A stretch of 64,000 nt of DNA, taken from positions 5,208,001-5,272,000 of the forward strand of contig NC_079233.1 of the NCBI RefSeq assembly GCF_028502605.1, in the 5' to 3' direction. The position numbers and the translations under genes are program-made. The notes under the pieces are model-generated. The model saw nothing but the letters and a program-made list of their open reading frames with translations, had not been told where the DNA came from and did no database searches. Shown piece by piece: positions 50,051 to 61,052 of the stretch. Position 1 is the stretch's first letter. Every line of letters starts with the position of its first letter. Source of the DNA: Trichoderma breve (lineage: Eukaryota > Ascomycota > Sordariomycetes > Hypocreales > Hypocreaceae).

Positions 50051-52804
50051 CTACCAGTCATTAGGAATAGGCACATGTGTGCCCATCGAAGGCTCTGTCC
50101 GTCGCCTCTTCATTGACCTAGGGCTGTCGTCGTGCTCAGCCCCCGCGGATGCCGGTGTGGTTGCAACACCCGCGATATGCCATTGGGTTGGATTCCACAG
50201 CCCAGCGTGGTCACTGGGATCCGCTCTTGGCTGCGTCGAGGGCGCAGTCGCCCATTCGTTGCCTGCCTGAGTCGATGTGGTAGGGCCAGGCCAGGTATCA
50301 AGATTCGGTATGTCCCAGGCAGTGATGCTGGTGGTGTCGTCGTATACGAGTTGAGTAGACAGATCTAATGAGGCCGCCGTGGTTGCAGCAAGGTACTGAT
50401 TCACACCAGCCGTAGTCATGGGCTTCATGTCGGGGAAGCCAGCCTGTCCCTCAAAGTAGGAAGGGTTGTGAGCCAACGACAGTGAATGTGAGCGCTCACT
50501 CGCTGCCCCGCCCGCTGTCGTGCTCACTGTTGGCAGGTAGTTGTTCACATCCGGTATCGAGGCCATGTTGGGATCAAAGCTCCCACCCGCATAAGGGCCA
50601 TGGATAGTCGCCGTTGGGGGTGGTGTGGCTAGCCCTGTCGGAAAGTCAAACACGTTGATGTTTGTTTGTACTGGTGGTACTTGCGCAACGCCCGCACCGC
50701 TAGTCCAGGCCGTGTTCATGTTCTCGTTCATGATGCCTGCGAGCTGCTGGCTCACACTGGGTGTCGGTGACATGACGGCGTCTCTTGACACGCCGGCCGA
50801 GGGATAGACCAGAGCCTTTTGTTGGTGATATCGCGACATGGGGTCGTTGATGGTGAGCCATCTCCAAGAAGTCCCCGAGGGCTTGAAGACCGGGTTGTAC
50901 TTGTACCATTGATTCGTGGTGTTGAAGCGCCAGAAGATGATGGCCTGCCTCTTCCACTGCGACGAGTCGGGAGCACGGGACCATAGCTCTTGGTACATGG
51001 CAACTTTGCAGATGAGGTCGCTGCCCGTTGGCTCGCGGCGGCTCCATGACGCCGCATCGCCCTCGTCCTCAGATCTCTTGCGCTTACTGCCGGCCCTCCC
51101 TAGCTCGTGCTGCTTCTTCGATTCGTGGCGCTTCTCCTTCTTGCGTTGGTGCTCGACGTCTGGGTATTGCACGGCTGTGCTCAAGATGCTGGCCCACTCC
51201 ACTGCAGGGAAGGGCACGTGGATGTCCTGTCGGGGCCGCATGTGGCAATTGCAGTCGTTCATTTTGGAGTCGCTGCATCCTCGATGGTGGATGCCGCTCT
51301 CATTGGTGTAGACACCGCGCTTGGAGTCGTCTCCGTACAGCTCATCTGGTCGAGTCAATCGGGTGACGCACTTCCAGTGATGCTGTTGCAGCTCCGGCTG
51401 CGTGATGGCCACCTCAACAAAACCGGTGAGCTCTGATCCTGAGGGGAACTTGGCGTGTTCGTGCAGCTCCAGCGTCGAGCAGATTTCCAGCAGGAGGCAG
51501 TCTTGGTCCCGAGTGGGCAGGTCGAGCGTCTCGTACATGGCCGGCGCATCCTTTTGCCAACGCCGAATTACCGTCTTCAAACATGCAGAGGTCGCCCGGT
51601 CCAGAGCTCGAGTGTATTCGTGTAACAGGACGTCCTTGCCCAGGGCATCGGGGAAGTCATCGCAGTTGGTGTACTTGTTCAAATGGGGAAATGAAGCTTG
51701 GTCCAGGGGGGTGTTGTTTGCGTCGTAGGCCACGTCGTCCCGGATTTTAATCTCTGCCGAAGAAACATAGATCTCGCACGTTTTGGGCCGCACTGAGATG
51801 GATCCCTGCAGCGCCAGTAGCTGGGTAAAGTAGTCGTAGTTGGGTCTCACTTCGGGCACTCGCCCCTCAGCCAACGCCGTCAAGATGGGGTTGGACTTGA
51901 ACGACTCTTGCTCTTCTTCATCATAATAATCGTCAGAGTTGGTTGATCCGGGCTCCTTTTTCTCTTCAGAAGGAAACAGAAAATGAACTAGAAGATGAGA
52001 TAAAGCCCAACGAGTTAATGTCTATAAAAAGCAGGGGGTGGAGGGGAGGAGGGGAGTGTGCACATACAGCACCGTAGATCTTCGAAAAACTTTTTGACAA
52101 CTTGCATGTGGCTGGACACTTGTTTGCGTCCCATTTGCTCAATGCTGTCATTGCTGTTGTCAATGCGGAAGATTTCTTTGCTACCAAGCAGCGCTACGCA
52201 GATAACAAAGATGTATTCGCTGATGAGCATGTTTCGGCCATGCAGCTTGCCCCCCATGGAAAATTTCCGCCGGCCCATGTGAGGCATGAGAAGCACGGCT
52301 GGGTAGAAATTTTCTTATTAGCCTCATGTGGACAAGAGTAGGGAAACAGACATGGGAGGAAAGTAAAAAGTAATGCAACTCACAGTCGACAAAGGCATCT
52401 TCGAGCTCGGGTCGGCGCCAGACGCCGCCTTTATCCTTTTGAGTGTCCTTGTGAGCCTGTCGATTGCGGTAGTGTTTAAAGGCCGGCCAGTAGTAGAGAG
52501 GGTTGATATCCTGTCGGCTCTTGCGAACTTGCCGGGGCTGATGACGAGGTGTCTGAAGCCTGGAATAAATGACATCGATGGATTGTGATGGTACTATGTG
52601 AGGAGGAATAGATGGTGGCAGCGAAGACACCGGGGTCGGGTAACACGGGATATTGCTGTTGAAGCTGTGTGCTTGGGCATTACCAGCAGCCTCACGGAGA
52701 GGCTGTCTGCCGCCATGAACGGTCCGTCTTGCGTCGACGTACTCTGGTGCATGTGAAATTCCTTGTGAGGCAAGGACTGGCCTTGGTTGGTAGATGGAAG
52801 CCAT
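50051..52804 (-). CDS. abaA: TEA/ATTS-domain conidiation transcription factor AbaA
   Basis: Three exons on the minus strand: 52804-52384, 52298-52068 and 51987-50051, about 862 residues. The start follows the ATG of MASIYQPRPVLAS. The TEA DNA-binding domain spans about residues 125-217: GGVWRRPELEDAFVD, then MGRRKFSMGGKLHGRNMLIS, EYIFVICVALLG and the third-helix motif RKQVSSHMQVVKKFFE. After it come FHFLFPSEEK and NPILTALAEGRVPEVRPNYD, then the conserved AbaA core (RPKTCEIYVSSAEIKIRDD, WRWLTINDPMSRYHQQ). A likely nuclear signal is GSKRKRSEDE. The third exon must begin at 51987; the other candidate acceptors shift the frame or create a stop. AbaA acts after BrlA in the conidiation cascade and switches on phialide-stage genes in the nucleus. 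Length fits the family. Confidence 0.92.
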
Positions 52805-53746
52805 GATACCAAAGATGGAAAAGAGGCCTGAATGGGAAAGAAAGGAATGTCCGACAGAAGATGTTCAAAAACTCAGCTCCAAGCCCAAAGAGAGAAGAGC
52901 TTCTGCCACAGCCCACGTTGGTGAAGAAAGAGCAGAGCCTGATGGGCAAGAAATGTGGAAAGGAATTCGGGGCGTGGAATGGTGGGATAATGTACGCTTT
53001 GTACGAGGCAAAGAACAGCCATTGGAACGGAACATGCCTTTCTAAGGAGAGCCCCGATAACATATAAACTCGAGACTCGGGAGGGCCAACGGATTGTATT
53101 GACAAAGGGGAGGACGGGGGTGGTTAGCAGCTTGTCTTTGGCCCCTCCAACCCGAGATACATGCTCTAAGCTATCAAGATTTCGTCCATCTGCAAAGCAT
53201 CTAAGATGGACAGGGAAGCTGGTGCGGCGGGGGTGGAACTTCGACCAGGCGGCAGCTCTACGTTCAGAAGACTATTCTCAGCAGCCAATGAAGCACAACG
53301 AGGTCACCCACCAGCACATGGCAGCGTGAGGTCTGTTCTGTTACGAGGGGCGTTGGGCATGCAAGGGAGTCTGAAGGCGGGGCCAGGACGCCATGGTCTC
53401 ACCCACCCTCTCCCCAGACACATGTGCACCAGGTCATCTTGGGCGCGCTGCCCCAGGCATGTAGAACGAGATTAACATCAGACACGGCGCCGCGGCAGCC
53501 CTTGGGGCATCGCGAAACCAGAATTCTTCGCCCGAGATCCAGGCCAGCTGATGGGACCCCACGCCGTGGTCCATGGGGGAGGGCCGTTGTAGAAGTTCGA
53601 CATTGGACACCCCTCCCCTTGCCAAGGGATCATTAGATATTCCTATGTATAATGTTCAATAGAGCGCGGGCTAAGGGGGGGCACAGCTCAGCCTTGTCAG
53701 TGCAACACACAGCCCGTGGACATAGTTTCGGCTCTGCCTTTCCACC
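52805..53746. promoter_or_regulatory. abaA upstream region with candidate BrlA response elements
   Basis: This 0.94-kb gap lies between the AbaA start (52804, minus) and the Mrd1 stop (53747, minus). Words matching the published BrlA response element (C/A)(G/A)AGGG(G/A) occur on the plus strand at 53103-53109 (AAAGGGG), 53344-53350 (CGAGGGG), 53362-53368 (CAAGGGA) and 53625-53631 (CAAGGGA). The motif is short and some hits are expected by chance, so this is suggestive only. Confidence 0.35.
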
Positions 53747-56562
53747 TTAAGCCTCAAGCTCATCCTCGTCATTGCCAATAGTAACCTTTTTCCTCCCTCC
53801 TCCAGTAAGCTGCTGAAGGGCCATTTTATTGGCCTGCCCCCCTACCTTTCGTTGCATCTTCTCGATCTCTTCTTCAGCATCGACAGCCTCGGCAGCAGCA
53901 AAGTCTAATACTAGTCGCCGGCCGAGCAGGTGGGTATCTTTCAATGCGTTTAGCGCATTCTCTGCCTCTCGAGGGGTCACAAAGTCAGCAAATGCAAAAC
54001 CTCTTGCGGTATAGTCCGCCTTCTTTGGAACGCGGACCGATCTAAGTTGCCCATACGTCCCGAACAGCGTGCGGATGTCTTTCTTGGTGGCTTGGAAAGG
54101 TAAATTCTTGATGACGATCTTGGTTCTTTGGGATGCAGCCTTTTTAGCCGCGTCCTCGCGCCGTCTCTCCTCGGCAGCATCGTGGCCCCTGTGTGAGGCT
54201 TTGACGCCCAGTGCATGGCCATCCAAAACGTAGCCATCCATAGTCTTGAGCGCCGCCTGGGCTTGGCTCTTAGATCGAAACTCTACAAAGCCAAAGCCCA
54301 TGCTGAGCGTCTGGCCTGGCTTTTTGGCATCTATTTTTGTCTTGACACGAGCCGAGACGAAACCGTCAAGAGGCTCAAAGACCTCAGCCAACTTCTCTGT
54401 CGTCGTGGCAAAGTTTAAATTGCGGACAAAGAGTGATGCGGTTTCCGCAGGCTCCTCGACCTTATCGCCGCTTGACAGCAATTCGTCGACGCTTAATTTT
54501 TGGACCCCAGTGCGCTGCTGATCCACAACCAAGCTAGCCTGGTCGTGCGCCGCGTCCTTTTTGAAGAGATCGACTGGGGCCTTTTCCAAGAAAAGGACGC
54601 TGTCTTTGACTCGACGGTACGCCATCTTGCCAAATGCGGCCTTTGCGTGATTCAGTTGGGCGAATTGGATGATGGCAATTGTGCCGGTGGGTGGCATCAG
54701 AACTCTGAGAACTGGACCACACTCCTCAAACATTTTCCGGAGTTCTTCCATCGAAGTGCCGTAGGGAAAGTTCTTGACAAGAATAGAGGAGCCCCCTCGC
54801 TTGTGTGATTTGAAGGCATCCAAATCTACGCCATTGGAAGCAAAAAAAGCCTTGGTTTCCTGGATGACTGTCGTTTCTGCAATGGCTTGCTTGACGCCCG
54901 CATCGGCAGATGTGGGATCGAGAACTTCAGATTTCGAGACGCCCAGGCGTGCAGCAACGGAGGCGTTGACGGCGTCCTGGCTCATGTACAACGAATTCCA
55001 GTTGAAAACGCTCGTTGCCGCCTCAGTTTTTTTGCGTATCATGTTTTGCTTCTTCAGGGGTAACTTTGACATTCCAAACTCGTCCACACTCTTCTTGGCT
55101 TCGGCAGGAATGATGTGCAGAATGCGCCCCTGGAAAGTTACCCCATCAAGAGCTTGGAATGCACTCACGGCATTAGATGAATCTTCAAACAACACCATCG
55201 CAAACCCCTTGCGAACTCCCGAAGCATTGGTCGGTAGATGTACCTGACTAAGTTAGCCACCTGATCAACAAAACATGGATCGCAAAGATATGTTTTGAAT
55301 ATAAACAGGATATCAGAAAGGTCGAAGCATCTACTAAAATAATCGCCCGGGTTCTCATCACATGCCGTAGCATAAGATGTCCCTATCTGGGGTTCATCAT
55401 GTTGCCTGTGTTTTTGCATTTTCTCATAAAAACAAAAGGAAATCAAATCGCTCAGCTTACCTCCTGTAGAGTGCCAAATTTCCCAAACTCTTGATGGAGA
55501 TCTTCTTCTGTGGTGGTATAAGGGAGATTGCGAACAAAGAGCCGAGACGTCCGCATGATTGTGGCAATCGCACCATCCACACCGGTGCCCTCCGCTCCCT
55601 TGTCATCTACCTCTTCGGGGGTATCTTCATCAACAGCTTCGCGAGGAGAAGGCGGGGTGTCGTCCCTATCCCCGCTGTCTTGCACGACAATTTCAGCCTC
55701 AACTGCTGTTTCTGTGGGCTGTGGGAGGTCGTCAGGATCAACAAGATCTAGCAATCTACTTGTGCGTGATCTAAGCCAGTCGTCATCTGTCGCCGCCCCA
55801 GCTTCCGGTTGAGGAAGCTTCTCGGCCTCTTGAGGTTTCACATCGTCGGCGACAACCTCTTCCGCCGCAGGCAGAGCGCCATGATCCGACGTCTCCCTTG
55901 GTAATTTTTGGTTCATCACCAGATCTCGAGTCGCCTCAGATGATTCTGTCTTGCGTAATTTTTCTTTTCTCTTCGGGATTTGCTCGTATTCATCGTCACT
56001 CTCGCCCTCCACGACAAGGGGCTCTCCACTCGTGGCAAGTCCAGCCATATCGGCATCAGGATTTGTTTCATCAGCAATGACACCCTCCTTGCCCGTCTTC
56101 ATCACGCGGAGAAACTCTCGCAGCTTAGGATCGGACTCATCCAGGTCCTCTCGCTTGCGCTTCTTAGAGCCACCCTCCTCATCTTTCTTGAGGGGTGGGT
56201 GGCTCGCCACCTGATGATCGGAATGGACTGATCGTGTGTTCTTGTTCAGGGCTGGGTCTGAGATCTATCATTCCATCAGAATAGGTTCGTGTTATGTAGA
56301 GGTCACAGGCAGGATCACGGGTAGCACCTACCGGCTTAGCTGGTTCAACGGAGATCTTAGACATGCGAATGTACGACTTGTTGAAGTACTTGACGGCCCC
56401 TGAGGCATCCTCGGGTGTTTTGTAGCCCACATAGCCAATGCGCCGCTGAGGGATGAGCTTGAGATCGGTGATCTCGCGGTTCTTGGCCGAAAAGTGCTTC
56501 CGAAACTCCGCCTCTGTAATAGTAGGCGGAAGGCCTTTGACAAAAATTCTGGTTGTCTCCAT
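53747..56562 (-). CDS. MRD1: Multiple RNA-binding domain protein Mrd1 (18S rRNA processing)
   Basis: Three exons on the minus strand: 56562-56332, 56264-55461 and 55243-53747, 843 residues, all junctions in phase 0. The second intron is long (217 nt). Five RRM domains are visible: RRM1 from residue 3 (TRIFVKGLPPTITEAEFRKH), RRM2 from about 316 (LFVRNLPYTTTEEDLHQEF, continuing across the intron), RRM3 near 500 (ILVKNFPYGTSMEELRKMF), RRM4 near 617 (LFVRNLNFATTTEKLAEVF) and RRM5 near 732 (IVIKNLPFQATKKDIRTLFG). A charged linker separates RRM1 and RRM2. Mrd1 binds pre-rRNA and U3 snoRNA in the nucleolus and is needed for early 40S cleavages. Domain number, order and length match the family. Confidence 0.95.
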
Positions 56563-57096
56563 GTTTGAGTTATGGCCAATGGATATAAAAGCAATTGACC
56601 GCCTGTCAGCTTGCAGGCATATCTGATATCGAGTTTTGGACTTTGCGAAGGTTGAGCTTGAGAAGGGCCAGGAAAAAATTACACGGAAAAAAGTTCGACG
56701 TTGATATTTGCATGGTTGAAGAGTGGGGCGCGCAAGAAATTTATGCGGCCCGTGCGTTTCACCGAACGCCGTGTCAAGCTCCAACCCCGATAGCTCCTAC
56801 AGGTACCCTGTAGACAACCAGATATCGCACATTTAACCGGCGTAAATCAGATTGACGGCCGAGGGCAGGAAATACATTAACATTTATAGTGAATTACCAT
56901 ACTCACGCACTCAACTATGCTTTTTCCCTTGTGTGCAAAACTCAAGGGGGCCAGATAGAACGCTCAAATACATGCGGAGAGACAGGCAACTGTTCTCATA
57001 GGCTGTCAAACCTGAACACTGATATACGAGCAAAGCTACCTGGATATTCCCTTGCTCCATTGGGCTTGAAGAAATTTTGCATACAATTCCATTACA
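56563..57096. other. Divergent intergenic region
   Basis: The region lies between the Mrd1 start (minus) and the small plus-strand frame at 57097. It would hold both promoters. A possible 5' exon end with donor GTGAAT lies at 56888/56889 (see findings). Confidence 0.45.
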
Positions 57097-57564
57097 GTGG
57101 GATTTGACTGTGGCTTTGACATCTTCCCGAGACTCGAAGCAAACGACGAAAATAAAAAACCATACCAACAATTTCTAGACGAAATTATCGAAAAGTACAA
57201 GGACGTCTACGATGAGAAAGGACGGCAGGAAGTTGGTAAAATATTAGACTTCCCAAATTCTTCCAAGTGCCCCGAAAGAAATCTTGTACATTCGGGGATA
57301 GGCGAATGTCCGCATATGCCTAGCAGATACTTCCTGCCCTTCAGTTCAAAGATCAGTGGATCTTTGACAATGGCGGCTGAGCCCTGTATCATGAATGCTC
57401 TGAAGATTGCAAGAAGGTATCTTGGCAGCAGGGTACATTTTTGGCATGAAATGAATGATTTTGGAGAACCTGAGAAGCAATATGGGTTGTACAGTTGGTC
57501 GCAGGTGCATGACACAGAGGGGGAACTCAGAGAACTTGGCTCGGGAAAAGAAGAGGGTGGGTAG
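57097..57564 (+). CDS. Small conserved hypothetical protein
   Basis: The frame codes about 155 residues beginning VGFDCGFDIFPRLEAND. It is rich in charged residues and has a conserved-looking core (ERNLVHSGIGECPHMPSRYF, KIARRYLGSRVHFWHEMNDF). I recall similar short proteins in hypocrealean genomes that begin MGFDCGFD, but with no known role. Here the expected ATG is GTG, directly preceded by a CATTACAG acceptor-like sequence. Either the start codon is split by an intron (A|TG) or the start is mutated. No signal peptide or membrane segment is visible. Confidence 0.5.
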   Translation: MGFDCGFDIFPRLEANDENKKPYQQFLDEIIEKYKDVYDEKGRQEVGKILDFPNSSKCPERNLVHSGIGECPHMPSRYFLPFSSKISGSLTMAAEPCIMNALKIARRYLGSRVHFWHEMNDFGEPEKQYGLYSWSQVHDTEGELRELGSGKEEGG

Positions 57565-58244
57565 CTCGTATCAACCCTGTATTTTCATTAAATTCGACTA
57601 AACTTACCCTCATAGCAATGAATCCTTCTGCCAATCATAACTGAAAGGTGCTAACATCTGGTAAATTGCCATAACTCGAGAGCAACTCCAAGTCGTATTG
57701 AGATAGTGGAACAATTTATCCAGGAAAATTCTAGCCAGCAAGCCAAATTTGCTCTCAAGCATCCTATGTGTCAAATTGAGGCTACATAATATTGTGATAA
57801 TACCAGAAACGGGAGAAATATAGCCGTAGCAGCAGATACTAGACATATGTGGCAATAGTAGCAGATGATAGAGTAACATAGTGAGAGTAGCAGATACTAG
57901 AAAGATATCTAAATGGTAGCTGATGATGGACAAATGTAGCCATAGTAGTAGAAAATAGTGGCAGTCGCAGAAACTTAAAGAGCTCGATATCCAAGTCCTA
58001 CCTGTTTGGTAAGGTAGGTAAGTAAGTTCCCTTTACACCCTGTTCCAACATTTGAACCTTACGCAGTCGCTCTCATCTTGAGTCTTCCTATTTTCCCCGT
58101 AGCATATTGCTATTTTCACCGTAATGGCCTGTTCCCATACTAAAGCTGTTGCGAATACACCACCATTCTTAGTAAACCACACCCAATTACAGTGTAACAC
58201 CCTGGAGCATCACATACAGGTAGGTACCTATATTACAACATTGC
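57565..58244. other. Intergenic region with GTAGC/ATACTAG repeats
   Basis: No gene is recognised. The segment at about 57815-57970 is built of variants of GTAGCAGATACTAG and GTAGCCATAGTAG, the same words found in the kinase-gene intron at 26410-26495. TAGGTAGGTA words occur near 58010. Confidence 0.5.
57815..57970. repeat. GTAGCAGATACTAG-type degenerate minisatellite
   Basis: Repeats of GTAGCAGATA(C)TAG and related words occur about every 25-35 bases: AGCAGATACTAGA near 57830, GTAGCAGATGATAG near 57858, and GTAGCAGATACTAGAAAG near 57887. Related to the array at 26410-26495. Confidence 0.6.
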
Positions 58245-58803
58245 TTAAGACTGCCTAGGTTTTATAATATCTTCGTCACAGTCGACGCGGAACTCCCAGT
58301 CACGCATATACTCACAGTCTACGGGAACTACAAGAGGACGATCGCAAAGATGCGCAACAGTCTCTTTTGCGGCGAGGCTGGCCGCGATAGCTGCTGCTGC
58401 AATAACTGCTGCCGCGTCGGAGACCAACCCCGGGACCGACCCCGAGGCCAATGAAGTTATGATGGCCTCTTATCCCGGGAGAAGTGTTGAATTGTTTGTA
58501 TAAGATCTCTTTTCCCAGTGTGTGATATTGTATCTTGGTATGAGGGCGGGGTAATTGCGATTGGTAAATGTAGCTGGTGAGGTGGAGTACTACGGTGAAA
58601 ATAGCTGGGTGTCTAAAATCTGGATTGTGATGAAGATAGTTACCTATTGATACTAATAAATAACGTGCCTTCCTTCGTATTCTATTCATTTTAACATTAA
58701 TGAAATTTCTCGCAGTCACGGGAACGGCGATGAGGAGCTTCTCCCTGTCTGTCATAGGCCGGCAGGTGCCCAGCAGGTGGGCACATACCAGGTAGGTAGG
58801 CAT
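58245..58803 (-). other. Possible small gene or relic, Ala-rich helix
   Basis: The last 200 bases read on the minus strand as LVSDAAAVIAAAAIAASLAAKE, then HLCDRPLVVPVDCEYMRDWE, ending at TAA 58245-58247. This Ala-rich hydrophobic helix plus Cys/Asp tail could be the final exon of a small gene. An in-frame stop lies just upstream, so an intron would be needed. A further minus-strand frame starting MTDREKLLIAVPVTA at about 58755 could be an upstream exon. No complete splice path was found and I recognise no family. Confidence 0.3.
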
Positions 58804-59290
58804 GCCTCCTTTCTCATACCTTACTCACCAGGCGTACGCAGCCGAGAAATTTTTTTGCCTTTATTGACATCCAAGGGAACACTGGCCTCTCAGCCTCGTC
58901 GACATCACAGGAGTATTCTACTACCTACCTAGGCAGCGCCGTGACTCTTGTCACATGATGGTAAATTGGTAACTTCTCAAGTTCCAAGTTCCCACCCCAT
59001 CCTCGTAAGGTGCGCATGCAACCGAGGCAGGCGGCAGCCGATTTGGAAATTCCTTGCCTCTATCATCAACGTCGACGTCGGCGGTGGATCACCAGCAACA
59101 ACGCCAACGCCACACGTGAGCGCCTGCAGAGTACAGAATAGCTATTGGCAGATGGAACAAAGTTCTTCTTTTTCGAAAAGACGTCTTGTTTGTAAGTTCA
59201 ACAGCAATGGTTCAAAATAAGGGAAATGAGAGCCAGCTAACTTGTGTACAGAAATCTTCTGCTCTCGTTGTGTTTTTTTATAAAAACAAA
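58804..59290 (+). promoter_or_regulatory. Upstream region of micro-exon copy 2, duplicated upstream of copy 4
   Basis: The segment 59008-59160 resembles 62069-62237. Shared words include GCAACCGAGGCAGG, the ATCAAC..TCGGCGGT / CATCAACATCAGCGGT block, GGATCA-CAGCAACAAC and GAGTACAGAATA / AAGTACAGAATA. Both copies lie 130-280 bases before an ATG|GT first exon, and both have CTACCTA or TAGGTAGG words further upstream. It is the likely promoter and leader, copied together with the gene. Confidence 0.55.
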
Positions 59291-59961
59291 ATGGTAAGTT
59301 CGACCCAATCACTTCTCGCAGTCATCTGCACAAGGCCAAATGTGCTACAGTATGCTAAATACCTATGTAGGACGTCAGACAATTCTTCGACGAAACTCTC
59401 CGCCTTTTGGGTGTTGAGGGTGGTGCGGCCGCTTCTGGTAGCGGCGGCGGTGGTGGCCCTGAGCGTGATGGTGGCTGTCGGGGTGGTGGGAAAGGCGGCA
59501 GTAAGTTGTTCTTCTTCGTTTTCGTAGTATCGATCCCAATACTAATTATTGAGACAGGACGCCGCAGCAAGCGTGAGTGTTAGAATCTCCCACATACTAG
59601 GTTCTACGATCGATCGATCTTGAGATTAACTGTGATAAAATAGCAAAGAAGAAGAAGGAGGGGGGGGAAGGGGGAAAAGAGCAGAAGAAAAGGAAGGAAG
59701 AGGGCGGCGGCCGCAGTAAGTCTCGCACTTTGACGCATGGCATACACATGTCTATCATGTTCAGTAGCTAATTCACACATAGTCAAACTCCGTGGGGGGG
59801 TTTATAAAGTCCCGGCAGGTTACCGAGGGGGTCGTGGCGCGGGTGGGACTTTGTCCCGTGAACAATTACGCGGAGTTTTGGCATTGGGCCTTGTGCCCGA
59901 GGAGAAGAAAGAAGAGGAAGAAGAGGAAGAAGTGACCAACCTTTATCAAGGACTTTGCTGA
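59291..59961 (+). CDS. Micro-exon modular protein, family copy 2
   Basis: I read join(59291-59293, 59371-59500, 59558-59572, 59644-59715, 59783-59961), 132 residues. The ATG is alone in the first coding exon, followed by GTAAGT. Later introns are phase 1. Modules: [14 protein letters not shown] head; a Gly-rich stretch ending in [10 protein letters not shown]; a 15-nt exon coding RRRSK (with split codons); a Lys/Glu exon ([18 protein letters not shown]); and a last exon with [34 protein letters not shown], an acidic run and the odd end VTNLYQGLC. That tail comes from an antisense nucleoside-phosphorylase NLR fragment that begins where the acidic run stops. Upstream sequence is shared with copy 4. 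Function unknown. Confidence 0.6.
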
Positions 59962-60121
59962 GCCTTTGTTCAGCTTCAACCTTGCTCGGGTGGAGCTGAC
60001 GGATCAAATCTTTCGCGTATGCTGCCGCAGTCATCGCTGCATAGCCTTGCCACTCTTTATTTTTGTGTGAATCGGAGTAATCACATATCCCACGGATGAC
60101 CAGGCAGGGGAAGTGTTTCAC
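59930..60121 (-). pseudogene. NLR fragment: end of a nucleoside phosphorylase (PNP_UDP) domain
   Basis: Minus-strand frame from 60121 reads [20 protein letters not shown], then [17 protein letters not shown]. This is the hallmark C-terminal part of the nucleoside-phosphorylase-like domain at the N-terminus of many fungal NLRs. It continues with [13 protein letters not shown] and then runs into the reverse of the micro-exon gene's acidic stretch. No NACHT domain follows, so it is a truncated fragment joined to copy 2. Confidence 0.75.
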
Positions 60122-60217
60122 GAGATGTCTTTATATCACGATGTACACAGGTGTGGTTTTTCAGCCAAGAGTTTCATGTATTAGGAGAGTCTTATAGAAA
60201 TTAGAAAAAAAAAAAAT

Positions 60218-61027
60218 TCAAGGGAGATCCATCTCCGCATCTTCATCATCTTCCTCTTCCTCTACTTCTCCTTCTTCTTTTTCTTCTTCTTTTTCTTCTT
60301 CGGGCTCAAGGCCCAAAGCCCGCAGGTGTCTCCACTGGGACCGGGACAGAGTCCCGCCACGGCCTCGTCCTCGGATTGGGGGGAGTTTGATGACTCCTCC
60401 CCCAACAACACCTATAGTGTATATATGGTTAGCCATGTAATAAGTTATATATCAAAAGTGCATGACCTACTGCTGCCGCTGTCGCCGACGGCCTCCCTCT
60501 TCTTCTTCTCTTCTTCCTTCTTCTTCTTCCCGGCTACCCATCTGTGTCAACTTCGAGATCGATCGTGTATATAGAGTGTGTTCTTCTTACATCCACGCTT
60601 TCCGCGGCGTCCTGTTTCAGTATTTAGTATTGATCGTTACCCACAGAGACGAAAAAGAGAAACTTACTGCCGCCTTTCCCTCCTCCCCGACAGCCACCAC
60701 CACCACCGTGGCCTATAATCATGTCAGTCTACAAATGAACCAAATGTGTACTATTGATGAGAAAGGGAGCATACCACCGCGTCCAGGGCCGCCGCCCTCA
60801 TCTCCACCGCCAGCACCACCGCCAGCACCACCACCGGCCGCCGCCGCCTCCTTCTTCTCCCTCTCCCTTAAAAGGGTCACGATCTCCAGGAACGTGTCGA
60901 AATCAGTAGCCTATATGAAAAACATTAGGATGCTATACTACTCGCGGCCATGACGAATCTGCCACAACGTTTCAAGGACTACTTGTCTGTATCACGCAAA
61001 GAGAGCTGGTGACTGAGAACATACCAT
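60218..61027 (-). CDS. Micro-exon modular protein, family copy 3
   Basis: Exons on the minus strand: 61027-61025 (ATG only), 60910-60775, 60712-60668, 60611-60591, 60533-60471 and 60411-60218, giving 153 residues. The donor after the ATG is GTATGT, and all later introns are phase 1. Modules: [16 protein letters not shown] head with Ala/Gly repeats; [15 protein letters not shown]; a 21-nt exon coding RRGKRG; a Lys/Glu exon ([12 protein letters not shown]); and a final exon with [38 protein letters not shown], an acidic run and the end MDLP. The acceptor at 60534-60535 is required; the earlier CAG leads to a stop. It lies tail to tail with copy 2 and just downstream of a broken polyubiquitin on the same strand. 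Confidence 0.6.
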
Positions 61028-61052
61028 TTTTTTTGGACACAAAAAAAAAAGA

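Noticed and set aside
58312..58803. Minus-strand frame of 163 codons taken as one gene
   Set aside because: The Ala-rich conserved-looking part lies in another frame, and this frame shows no recognisable protein.
60972..61027. In-frame fusion of the ubiquitin remnant to micro-exon copy 3
   Set aside because: The ubiquitin frame does not match the frame of the copy 3 ATG, and splicing the two would hit a stop at once.
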